23,180 nucleotides of DNA from DASYSA01 sp036003885 (lineage in GTDB: Bacteria > Acidobacteriota > Blastocatellia > UBA7656), in NCBI GenBank assembly GCA_036003885.1, contig DASYSA010000257.1:1-23180 (forward strand), given 5' to 3'. The notes under the pieces were generated by a model. That model saw nothing but the letters and a program-made list of their open reading frames with translations, did no database searches and was not told the DNA's origin. A program made the position numbers and the translations under genes. The number at the start of each line of letters is the position of its first letter. Within the stretch, counting starts at the first letter, position 1. Positions 1 to 6,903 of the stretch are shown in pieces.

Positions 1-14
1 CGGTGAGAAGAGGC

Positions 15-998
15 TCAGCTCGTTGGCTTGATAACCTGGGCAAGTCTGGCTCTCAGCGCTTCAGGATTGGGAAGATCCGCCACTGCCAGGCAAAGATCCT
101 GGAGAGCACCCACGTCGTGAATGCCGTCGATTTCCGCCGTAACGTTCAGGTTGGGAAAACGCTTGGCGACAAGCTTGTTAAGAGTCTCTGCAACACCTTG
201 GGCTCGGCCTTCCTTCAAGCCTTCCTTCAAGCCTTCATTCCGGCCTTCTTTCAAGCCCTCTTCCCGGCCTTCTTGCCGGCCTTCTTCAAGCCCCTTCTTG
301 CGCCCCTCCTCCAGGCCTTCTTCAACAATGAACTGATAAAAGCTGGATTCTTTGAGTTGATCTAATGGGATCATGCCTTTCCTCCCGATCAGGTCTAAGA
401 GGTCTTCCCGATTATACCGCAAGCCCCCAACTACCAAAAAGTGCAAGCTTAGCTCCCGCTGTTTTCGTTCGTCGGCGATCCCGCCGAGTCGAGCTGCACC
501 CGCCTCGATCTCCGCCTGCCCGCCGCGCATCAACGGCACGAAAGGCAGAAGACTCTCGCGATTCAAACTCAGCATCTCCTGCGCGTCGATCTGCCACACG
601 AGAACCAATTCATAGCGCACGCTGATCTGTATACACCCCGCATCTATCTGCGCTTCCTCTGGAGGGTCTTTGGGCAAGCCTCGTCGCGTGAGCATAAGGA
701 CGTAGCTGCGAACCGGAAGCTGGTGCTTCATCCACAACCGAGCGCCGTATTCAGCCATGCGTTTCGGTATCCGTGAGTCGTAAGCGGTCTGGGCTTCAAC
801 ATGAACGATCCAGGGATCACGGCCGATGACAACTCGATAGGGCTGATCAGGCAACAGCGTTGACACGTCGATCTCGCGCGGGAGCACTTCGATCTCAGCC
901 GGCTGTCCCGGTTGCAAATAACCGAGCAGGATCAAAAGCGACTCGGCATCCTGCTCAGCCAGATACTTGAAGGCCCGATCGTAGGGCTTGTTGCTCAT
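15..998 (-). CDS. Rpn-family / PD-(D/E)XK nuclease-like protein with EG-repeat tail
   Basis: The 327-residue product resembles the Rpn (recombination-promoting nuclease, putative transposase) family. The N-terminal half has the family pattern of a beta strand carrying E-x-Q (VHVEAQ, E68 and Q70), followed by a conserved Arg-Met-x-x-Tyr helix (KRMAEYGARLW, about 80-90). This corresponds to the PD-(D/E)XK core. Residues about 227-268 are a four-residue-period tail rich in Glu, Gly, Lys and Arg (EGLKEGR-type units). After it comes a helical C-terminal stretch ending near residue 327. Known Rpn proteins are DNA endonucleases that stimulate RecA-independent recombination; activity here is inferred from family only. 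The start is the ATG at 998, with no strong Shine-Dalgarno sequence. The gene is divergent from the amidohydrolase at 1188. No terminal inverted repeats or target duplications flank it, so I do not call it a mobile element. Confidence 0.82.
   Translation of the reverse strand: MSNKPYDRAFKYLAEQDAESLLILLGYLQPGQPAEIEVLPREIDVSTLLPDQPYRVVIGRDPWIVHVEAQTAYDSRIPKRMAEYGARLWMKHQLPVRSYVLMLTRRGLPKDPPEEAQIDAGCIQISVRYELVLVWQIDAQEMLSLNRESLLPFVPLMRGGQAEIEAGAARLGGIADERKQRELSLHFLVVGGLRYNREDLLDLIGRKGMIPLDQLKESSFYQFIVEEGLEEGRKKGLEEGRQEGREEGLKEGRNEGLKEGLKEGRAQGVAETLNKLVAKRFPNLNVTAEIDGIHDVGALQDLCLAVADLPNPEALRARLAQVIKPTS
205..325 (-). repeat. In-gene 12-bp-period repeat encoding EGxK/EGR units
   Basis: On the plus strand this stretch repeats cct-tc-ttcaag words with a 12-base period. 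It encodes the Glu-Gly-Leu-Lys/Glu-Gly-Arg tail of the Rpn-like protein in frame. Such expandable tails are seen in this family, and copy number can change by slippage. It is coding sequence, not a CRISPR array. Confidence 0.75.
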
Positions 999-1035
999 GG
1001 ATTGACGGTGATTGGCGGAAAAAGTTGGCGGGGCG

Positions 1036-1078
1036 AGACTCGCAGTCTAGTACGGTTGTCACCCAGATTGCAAATCTG
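1036..1078. repeat. Two related short palindromes between divergent genes
   Basis: AGACT-CGC-AGTCT lies at 1036-1048 and CAGATT-GCA-AATCTG at 1064-1078. Both are perfect inverted repeats with a 3-base centre. They share the pattern AGAyT-NNN-ArTCT and are offset by 29 bases. They lie between the divergent Rpn-like gene and the first amidohydrolase. They could be an operator pair for a dimeric regulator or a piece of a dispersed intergenic repeat; I cannot tell which. No convincing sigma-70 promoter is visible around them. Confidence 0.45.
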
Positions 1079-1175
1079 TTAAAGCGCTGTCCTCTGGTTT
1101 GAAATCTCCAGCCATCCGGGTCTATGCTTCGCCAGACAGCGCCCTCAGGCGGTGTTCCGTATAGATCTAAACTCC

Positions 1176-1180
1176 AGGAG
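1176..1180 (+). promoter_or_regulatory. Ribosome binding site deciding the start at 1188
   Basis: AGGAG ends 7 bases before the ATG at 1188. The in-frame GTG at 1152 has no such site and would place extra charged residues before the signal peptide, so 1188 is the preferred start. Confidence 0.7.
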
Positions 1181-1187
1181 TTCAAAG

Positions 1188-2540
1188 ATGCACAGGATCT
1201 CAAGGGCCGGGCTCTTCCTTTCGGGTTTTACCGTAATTGTCGCCTGCGCTCTTCCGGCGCTCAATGCCGCCTCCCGTTCAACCCAATCGGCAGCAAGCAC
1301 TAAAGTCGTTTATGCGGGTCGCCTGATCGACGGCACGTCCAACACAGTTCGCACAAACGTTTCAATCGTCGTCGAAGGCGACCGCATACGCGAGGTGCGA
1401 GATGGACGCATCGCAAAGGCGGGCGCCGAATTGATCGACCTGGGCGACTCCACCGTCATGCCCGGTTTGATTGACTGCCACACTCATCTAACGGTTCAGA
1501 TCGGAAGAGACACTGGTAACCCGCTTCTGGCTATGGCCCGCAGAGACTCAGACCTGGCCCTGACCGCAAGTGTTTACGCCCGCAAGACGCTTCTCGCTGG
1601 GTTTACAACCGTCCGCGATGTCGGGGCATCGGGCTTTGTCGACATAAGCCTGCGTGATGCGATCGCCGCGGGAACGATTCCCGGCCCGCGGATGTTTGTG
1701 GCTACGCGGGCGCTGAGCATAACCGGTGGACATGGTGACATCGGCGGAGTCCGCGAGGACCTGCTCCCGGAACCGGATTGGCGCAGTGGAATCGTCAACA
1801 GCCCTGAAGACGGAGTGCGCGCCGTCCGCTATAACGCGAAGTACGGCGCCAATCTGATAAAGATCGCCGCCACCGGCGGAGTCCTTTCGCTGGCCGATGC
1901 AAGCCTCGAGCAAAGCTTCAGCTTCGACGAGATGAAAGCAATCTGCGACGCGGCACATTTGCTGGGCTTGAAGGTTGCCGCCCACGCTCACGGAGCTGCG
2001 GGAATTAAAGCGGCGTTGCGAGCGGGCGTGTCTTCCATCGAGCACGGTTCCTACACGGATGACGAAGCGATAGGCCTGTTCAAGCAACACGGGGCCTACC
2101 TGGTGCCAACCATCATTGCCGGCAAGACAGTGGAGAACTCGGCGAAGATCCCGGGATTTTTTCCGCCCATAATCGCAGCAAAGGCGCTCAAGGCTGGGCC
2201 GCTCATCCAGCAGGCCTTCGCCAGGGCCTACCGCGGCGGTGTGAAGATCGCGTTTGGCACCGATGCAGGTGTTTATCCGCACGGGCAGAATGCAAAAGAA
2301 TTCGAATACATGGTCGAAGCAGGAATGAAACCCATCGAAGCAATACTCTCTGCCACGCGAGCCGGCGCTGACTTGCTCGAACAGTCTGCCAACATCGGCA
2401 GCGTGCAAGCGGGCCGCTTCGCCGACCTGGTAGCGGTCAAGGGCGATCCTCTGGCGGACGTCAAGCTGCTTCAGGGCATAAGCTTCGTGATGAAGGCCGG
2501 CAAGGTTTACAAGCAAGATGGGAAGCCGGCCGGCGAATGA
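1188..2540 (+). CDS. Exported metal-dependent amidohydrolase (imidazolonepropionase/prolidase-like)
   Basis: The 450-residue product starts with an N-terminal export signal (MHRISRAGLFLSGF...). A lipobox-like I-V-A-C near residue 20 means it may be a lipoprotein; otherwise cleavage after ALNA is possible. The amidohydrolase-superfamily metal ligands are all visible: H98-T-H100 (strand 1), K225 in IKIAATGG (carbamylated Lys position), H266 and H268 in AHAHG, H286 in EHGSY, and D359 in FGTDAG. This set matches the binuclear Xaa-Pro/Xaa-Arg dipeptidase-like branch (cd01299-type metal-dependent hydrolases), which cleaves N-acyl amino acids or dipeptides. The true substrate is unknown. A second amidohydrolase follows after 47 bases and TrmO after that, so an operon is likely. 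Start chosen by the Shine-Dalgarno site at 1176. Confidence 0.9.
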   Translation: MHRISRAGLFLSGFTVIVACALPALNAASRSTQSAASTKVVYAGRLIDGTSNTVRTNVSIVVEGDRIREVRDGRIAKAGAELIDLGDSTVMPGLIDCHTHLTVQIGRDTGNPLLAMARRDSDLALTASVYARKTLLAGFTTVRDVGASGFVDISLRDAIAAGTIPGPRMFVATRALSITGGHGDIGGVREDLLPEPDWRSGIVNSPEDGVRAVRYNAKYGANLIKIAATGGVLSLADASLEQSFSFDEMKAICDAAHLLGLKVAAHAHGAAGIKAALRAGVSSIEHGSYTDDEAIGLFKQHGAYLVPTIIAGKTVENSAKIPGFFPPIIAAKALKAGPLIQQAFARAYRGGVKIAFGTDAGVYPHGQNAKEFEYMVEAGMKPIEAILSATRAGADLLEQSANIGSVQAGRFADLVAVKGDPLADVKLLQGISFVMKAGKVYKQDGKPAGE

Positions 2541-2577
2541 GGTGCACCGGGTCATCAGCCATTCAACCATCCTGGTC

Positions 2578-2582
2578 AGGAG
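2578..2582 (+). promoter_or_regulatory. Ribosome binding site deciding the start at 2588
   Basis: AGGAG stands 5 bases before the ATG at 2588. The upstream in-frame ATG at 2537 overlaps the preceding stop codon (ATGA) but has no Shine-Dalgarno match. Confidence 0.65.
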
Positions 2583-2587
2583 CAGAT

Positions 2588-3967
2588 ATGCCAGAGTCGA
2601 GATGCTCGTTTCGGCGCACCGCCGCGCTTGCCACCTGCGTTTTTGTCTGTCTCATCGTCGCATTCGACCTGATGCCCTCAAGGGCTCAGGCACCCGGTGT
2701 GAAGGCTTTGGTCGGCGGAACTTTGATTGACGGTTATGGCAGCAAGCCCATCTTCAACAGCGTTATTCTCGTTGAGGGTGAACGCATCAAAGCCATCGGG
2801 CAGGTCGGAACGATTTCGATTCCGAAAGGCGCAGAAACTATCTCTACCGAAGGCATGTCAGTTCTGCCAGGCCTGTGGGACATGCATGTGCACTTGATGC
2901 TGAACGGGCACAGCGACTATGACCACTGGGACAAGACATATCCGCCACTGTTCGAGTCCGTAATAATGCCCGCCTCCGCAAAGCAGTTGTTGCTGGCCGG
3001 TGTGACGAGCGCGCGTGACCTGGGCGCCCCCTTGAAAGAGAGCATATCAGTCCGTGAGCGCATCAAGGCAGGCAAGATTCCCGGCCCGACGCTTTACGTC
3101 TCCGGGCCCTTTATCCAACACGAGCCGTATCCGGGAACAGAGTTGTTTCGCTGGGGAGTGAAAGGAGCGGATGATGCTCGCGCCAAGGTGCGAGCGCTAG
3201 CCGACGCGGGCGTCGATTGCATCAAGCTCATAGATCAGGACCAGATGACCATGGAAGAGGTCCAGGCCGTGGTTGATGAGGCTCACAAGCGTAAGCTCAC
3301 GGTCGTTGCTCACTCGCATCGCCCTGAAGAGATTCGCCGGGGGCTCGCCGCGGGAGTCGACTGCTTCGAGCACACCGGGCTTGCCGCAGCGCCTGAATAC
3401 CCCGCGGACATCCTCGCGATGATCCGCGAGCGAACCGCCAAAATGAGCCTCGGGCCTCTTTTTTGGACGCCGACTATCGAAGGATTGTTCAACTACGAAT
3501 ACCTCCGCGATAACCCCGAGCAGTTGGATGACCCCTCATGGCACGTTGGCCTGACGGATGACATAATTGCCGACATCAAATCGTCGATACAGCATCCCGA
3601 TCGTCTCTCATACTTTCAACTTACGCCCAGCCGCAGGCCCACACTCGAGAAGAAGTTCACTCAGCTCAAAGAGTCCGGGGTCGTGATGTTGATTGGGACC
3701 GACAGCGGCATACCGATGAAGTTTCACAGCGGGTCGACGTGGAAAGAACTCGACATCTGGGTGAACAGGCTGGGCGTCGATCCGATCACGGCGATCCGAG
3801 CGGCGACTTACTGGCCTTCGGTCTTGATGAAAGCGGACAAAGAGGTCGGCACAGTCAGCGAAGGCAAATATGCCGATATCATTGCAGTGCGCGGAGACGT
3901 TCTGCGTTACATCGACCTCCTCCAGCGTGTGGACCTGGTCATCAAACATGGGGTGAGGTACAAGTGA
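2588..3967 (+). CDS. Exported metal-dependent amidohydrolase
   Basis: The 459-residue product has a signal peptide (positively charged start, hydrophobic CVFVCLIVAFDLM, likely cleavage after SRA or AQA near residues 32-35). It then has a full amidohydrolase TIM-barrel pattern: H100-x-H102 in WDMHVHL, K213 in CIKLID, H242 and H244 in AHSHR, H262 in FEHTG, and D372 in IGTDSG. It is a diverged paralogue-type neighbour of the amidohydrolase just upstream. The region between D372 and the C-terminus has the usual ATYWPSVL...GTVSEGKYADIIAV return to the small beta-sandwich domain. Product and substrate are not identifiable from sequence. It probably acts outside the cytoplasm on amide or cyclic-amide compounds. 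It lies 13 bases upstream of the TrmO gene. Confidence 0.9.
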   Translation: MPESRCSFRRTAALATCVFVCLIVAFDLMPSRAQAPGVKALVGGTLIDGYGSKPIFNSVILVEGERIKAIGQVGTISIPKGAETISTEGMSVLPGLWDMHVHLMLNGHSDYDHWDKTYPPLFESVIMPASAKQLLLAGVTSARDLGAPLKESISVRERIKAGKIPGPTLYVSGPFIQHEPYPGTELFRWGVKGADDARAKVRALADAGVDCIKLIDQDQMTMEEVQAVVDEAHKRKLTVVAHSHRPEEIRRGLAAGVDCFEHTGLAAAPEYPADILAMIRERTAKMSLGPLFWTPTIEGLFNYEYLRDNPEQLDDPSWHVGLTDDIIADIKSSIQHPDRLSYFQLTPSRRPTLEKKFTQLKESGVVMLIGTDSGIPMKFHSGSTWKELDIWVNRLGVDPITAIRAATYWPSVLMKADKEVGTVSEGKYADIIAVRGDVLRYIDLLQRVDLVIKHGVRYK

Positions 3968-3980
3968 ATCAAGGAGACCA

Positions 3981-4430
3981 ATGTTTACCATGCACCCGAT
4001 CGGAGTAGTGAGGAGCCCTTTCACCGACACATCCCAGATCCCCAAGGGCTGCGGCGCTCGCCATGAGGCGGAAGGCACCCTTGTGATACTGCCCGAGTTC
4101 GAGCAGGGACTCACGGACATTGAGGGATTCTCACACTTGTATGTGATCTGGCTATTCGACAGGGCGGGAGGGTGCGAATTGTTGGCCAGACCGCCCACCG
4201 ATGACAGGGATCACGGCGTGTTTGCGACGCGGTCGCCGCGACGCCCGAATCCAATAGGCCTTACCGTGGTGCGACTACTCAGCCGGGAAGGATCGAGCCT
4301 GGTTGTGTCAGGTGTAGACATGTTGGACGGGACACCGATCCTGGACATAAAGCCGTACTTGACGAGCGTACCGGCCGAGGAACTCAGGCGAGGATGGCTG
4401 GCAGAGGCGGAGAAGAGAAAGAAGGGCTAG
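3981..4430 (+). CDS. trmO: tRNA (N6-threonylcarbamoyladenosine-37)-N6-methyltransferase, TrmO/TsaA-like, short form
   Basis: The 149-residue product is a close match in pattern to the TsaA-like (UPF0066) domain. Signature stretches are HPIGVVRSPF, PKGCGARHEAEG, GLTDIEGFSHLYVIWLFDR, HGVFATRSPRRPNPIGLT and LDGTPILDIKPY. The family uses S-adenosylmethionine to methylate t6A37 of some tRNAs to m6t6A. The E. coli protein is about 235 residues with a C-terminal domain that is absent here, as in many short bacterial and archaeal members, so the tRNA substrate is inferred. A strong AAGGAGA stands at 3971-3977 before the ATG. The gene is separated from the exported amidohydrolase by only 13 bases, so it is probably co-transcribed. 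I see no functional link between the two. Confidence 0.9.
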   Translation: MFTMHPIGVVRSPFTDTSQIPKGCGARHEAEGTLVILPEFEQGLTDIEGFSHLYVIWLFDRAGGCELLARPPTDDRDHGVFATRSPRRPNPIGLTVVRLLSREGSSLVVSGVDMLDGTPILDIKPYLTSVPAEELRRGWLAEAEKRKKG

Positions 4431-4440
4431 AGAGCCACGG

Positions 4441-4551
4441 GTGAGCTTGCCCTGCTCCCACCCTCCACCGGCCACGGGCTCGCCATGGGGGGTCGCTACG
4501 GAGCGCGAGACCACGACAATGCACTGCCCCCACTGTGGAGCCGGGAATTGA
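4441..4551 (+). other. Possible mini-ORF or remnant ending in a zinc-ribbon knuckle
   Basis: An open frame from GTG 4441 (or ATG 4519) ends at TGA 4549-4551 with MHCPHCGAGN. That looks like the first knuckle of a zinc-ribbon protein, for which MxCPxCGAxN is a common N-terminus. The second cysteine pair is missing, and no good ribosome binding site is seen. In the next frame the sequence continues GIDCEAKVAAE then stop, so a frameshifted or decayed small gene is possible. Chance is also possible. The rest of the 4431-4586 gap shows nothing else. Confidence 0.2.
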
Positions 4552-4586
4552 CTGCGAGGCGAAAGTAGCGGCCGAGTGAGCCCAGG

Positions 4587-5144
4587 ATGAAAATCACTTT
4601 CTTTCGTTCGCCCTCCGATCTCCGAAACTGGCTGAAGAAGCATCATGAGACCGCCACGGAGCTTTGGGTCGGCTACTACAAGAAGAGCTCGGGTAAGCCG
4701 AGCATCACATGGCCCGAGTCCGTGGCTGAAGCTCTGTGTTTTGGCTGGATCGATGGGATCAGGAAAACAATTGACGACATCAGCTACAAGATTCGCTTTT
4801 CACCACGCAAGCGGAGTAGCGTTTGGAGTGCTATCAATATCAAGATGGCCCAGGAGTTGATTGACGAGGGTCGCATGCAGACCGCCGGCCTAAAGGCATT
4901 TCAAGCGCGGCAAGAGAATAGGTCAGGCATCTATTCGTATGAACAACGGCGTGACCAACTGGAAGAGCCATACGCAGGCCTCCTCCGTGAGAACAAAACC
5001 GCGTGGGATTTTTTCCAGGCCCAACCGGCGTCATACAGAAAGGCCGTCGGTTGGTGGGTGGTCAGCGCAAAGAGAGAAGAGACGCGACTCAAGCGCCTGG
5101 AGCAGCTCATTGAAACGTCGGCGAAAGGAAAGCGCCTCCTTTAA
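4587..5144 (+). CDS. YdeI/OmpD-associated family protein
   Basis: The 185-residue product has the YdeI/OmpD-associated family layout. An N-terminal helix-strand region (FRSPSDLRNWLKKHHETATELWVGYYKK) is followed by the diagnostic core TWPESVAEALCFGWIDGIRK near residues 45-65 and RFSPRKRSSVWSAINI. A C-terminal Lys/Arg/Glu-rich helix covers W(W)VVSAKREETRLKRLEQLI. Length fits the family (about 190). The family is linked to bacteriocin/peptide tolerance in enterics, but the biochemical role is not known, and I claim none. Only a weak CCAGG precedes the ATG. The gene is convergent with the amidohydrolase ending at 5175, with a 30-base gap that shows no clear terminator. Confidence 0.88.
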   Translation: MKITFFRSPSDLRNWLKKHHETATELWVGYYKKSSGKPSITWPESVAEALCFGWIDGIRKTIDDISYKIRFSPRKRSSVWSAINIKMAQELIDEGRMQTAGLKAFQARQENRSGIYSYEQRRDQLEEPYAGLLRENKTAWDFFQAQPASYRKAVGWWVVSAKREETRLKRLEQLIETSAKGKRLL

Positions 5145-5174
5145 CTGAACCGATGACCAACAGCTCACCGGCAA

Positions 5175-6863
5175 TCAATTGCCTCCAGCCTCGTACACCA
5201 CCTCGCCGCCGATCACCGTCATCGCGCATCGCGTCTTTAGTATCTCCGGTGCAGCTATCTTCATTATGTCTGCCGACAGCACCGTCAGGTCTGCAAGCTT
5301 CCCAACTTCAATCGACCCCTTCAGTTTCTCCTCAAAGGCAGCGTAGGCAGCCCAGATCGTGAACATCTTGAGCGCCTGCTCGCGAGTGACCGCTTGCTCG
5401 GGGTGCCAGCCCTCGCCTGAAAAGCCTCGCTGATCCTTGCGCGCCACTGCGGCATAAAACTCGATCATCGGCTCGCCCCGTTCGACTGGCGCATCCGACC
5501 CGCCGGCGATCTTGCAGCCGCTCTTGATGAAGCTCTGCCAGGCATAGGCGCCTTCCAATCGCTTCATCCCCAGCCGGCTCGGAGCGAAGTGAAGATCGCC
5601 AATGGCATGCGAAGGCTGCATCGAAGGAATAATCCCGAGCTTCGCGAATCGCGGAATGTCGACCGGGCTCACTATCTGCGCATGCTCGACGCGCCACCGA
5701 GGCTCGCGAATCTTCCGTTCGGCCGGAGGAACAGCCTTCAACGCCTTCTCATACAGATCGAGGATTACTCTATTCGCCCGGTCGCCAATCGCGTGTGTCT
5801 CGACCTGGATTCCCTTGCGCAACGCTTCGATGAACATGGGCATGAGATCTTCCTCTTTGTAAGTGAGGAAACCCGCCGTGTCGTAGTCGGAATAAGGTTC
5901 AAGCAATGCAGCGCCCTTGGAGCCAAGCGCTCCGTCGAAGGTGACTTTTATATGGCGATACGTGAAGCGATTGTCGAATTCGCCGATGCTTGCGCCGTCG
6001 CGAAGGAGCCTCTGCGTATCGGCGCTGGGACCGCGAATCGCTTCGTAGATGCGCAGCTTGATCTTGCCGTCTCCATAGAGCTTTCGCAGAAGCGCGACCT
6101 CGCCGAAATTGCTGCCCGCGTTCTGAATCTCGCACCAGCCAAGCTCGACGCTCCGTTTGACGCCAAGCAGGATTGCCTGCTCGCCTTCGTCCTCGAGCGC
6201 CGGCGGAATGCGTCGTCTCACCAGGCCTTGCGCGTTGTCCAGCAGCATGCCGTTCGGCTCGCCGGTCGACTTGTCCTTCATTACTTCGCCGCCAAAGGGG
6301 CTGGCTGTATCTTTTGTGACGCCGGCAAGCTTAAGCGCCGCGCTGTTGACTACCACGCCGTGTCCATCGGCCCTGGTCAGGATCACCGGGTTGTTTGGCG
6401 ATATCTTATCCAGATCCCATCGAGTCGGAAAGACGGGCGGCTTCCAGAAAGTCTCGATCCACCCGCGGCCCGTGACCCACTCGCCGGGCTTCGCCCGGTC
6501 GACGCGCTCCTTCACTTTTGCCAGAAACTGATCGAGGCTGGTTATGCCCTCGAGGTTCAGGTTGATCTCGCGCGCGCCAACCCCGCTCAGGTGGTAGTGC
6601 GAATCGGTCAGACCCGGCACAACCGTATTGCCGTGAAGGTCAATCACCCGGGTAGCTGTGCCCTGAAAACCTTTCACCCTCGCATTCGAGCCGACGAAGA
6701 TGATGCGGCCGCCTTTTACCGCGATCGCCTCGGCACGCGGCTGTCTTTCGTTCACCGTGTAGATGTTTCCGTTGATGAAGACAACATCCGCCTGCTCCGG
6801 CCTTGAATAGCTCGTGGTCAGACAGAGGCTGATGACAATCACAGCTAGTGAGACGAGTTTCAT
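5175..6863 (-). CDS. Exported amidohydrolase, YtcJ/AepA-like (Amidohydro_3)
   Basis: The 562-residue product starts with a signal peptide (MKLVSLAVIVISLCLTTSYS). It then has the typical N-terminal beta sandwich (VFINGNIYTVNERQPRAEAIAVKGGRI) and the barrel with H89-x-H91 in TDSHYHL. The long barrel covers FDGALGSKGAALLEPY, ETHAIGDRANR, RVEHAQIV, SMQPSHA and GSDAPVE, which carry the remaining His/Asp ligands. The C-terminal GSIEVGKLADLTVLS returns to the sandwich domain. The family (Amidohydro_3) includes exoenzyme regulatory protein AepA and YtcJ; substrates are mostly unknown amides or formyl compounds. The start at 6863 is chosen because GGAGGAGA lies just before it and it begins the signal peptide; the upstream ATG at 6929 overlaps the preceding gene. 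It follows the acyl-CoA dehydrogenase by 40 bases. Confidence 0.9.
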   Translation of the reverse strand: MKLVSLAVIVISLCLTTSYSRPEQADVVFINGNIYTVNERQPRAEAIAVKGGRIIFVGSNARVKGFQGTATRVIDLHGNTVVPGLTDSHYHLSGVGAREINLNLEGITSLDQFLAKVKERVDRAKPGEWVTGRGWIETFWKPPVFPTRWDLDKISPNNPVILTRADGHGVVVNSAALKLAGVTKDTASPFGGEVMKDKSTGEPNGMLLDNAQGLVRRRIPPALEDEGEQAILLGVKRSVELGWCEIQNAGSNFGEVALLRKLYGDGKIKLRIYEAIRGPSADTQRLLRDGASIGEFDNRFTYRHIKVTFDGALGSKGAALLEPYSDYDTAGFLTYKEEDLMPMFIEALRKGIQVETHAIGDRANRVILDLYEKALKAVPPAERKIREPRWRVEHAQIVSPVDIPRFAKLGIIPSMQPSHAIGDLHFAPSRLGMKRLEGAYAWQSFIKSGCKIAGGSDAPVERGEPMIEFYAAVARKDQRGFSGEGWHPEQAVTREQALKMFTIWAAYAAFEEKLKGSIEVGKLADLTVLSADIMKIAAPEILKTRCAMTVIGGEVVYEAGGN

Positions 6864-6865
6864 TG

Positions 6866-6873
6866 TCTCCTCC
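6866..6873 (-). promoter_or_regulatory. Strong ribosome binding site for the Amidohydro_3 gene
   Basis: GGAGGAGA on the minus strand, core 5 bases from the ATG at 6863. It selects this start over the in-frame ATG at 6929. Confidence 0.75.
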
Positions 6874-6903
6874 GAGGGTAGTGAGAAATGTGAGGAGAAG
6901 CAG

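Noticed and set aside
205..325. Short-period direct repeats that could suggest a CRISPR-like or satellite array
   Set aside because: They are in frame inside the Rpn-like gene and encode its EG-repeat tail; there are no spacers.
1548..2570. A 340-codon open frame on the minus strand
   Set aside because: Antisense to the first amidohydrolase, whose metal ligands and signal peptide are all intact.
5589..6806. A 405-codon open frame on the plus strand
   Set aside because: It lies entirely antisense to the Amidohydro_3 gene, has Arg/Ala-rich composition and matches no family.
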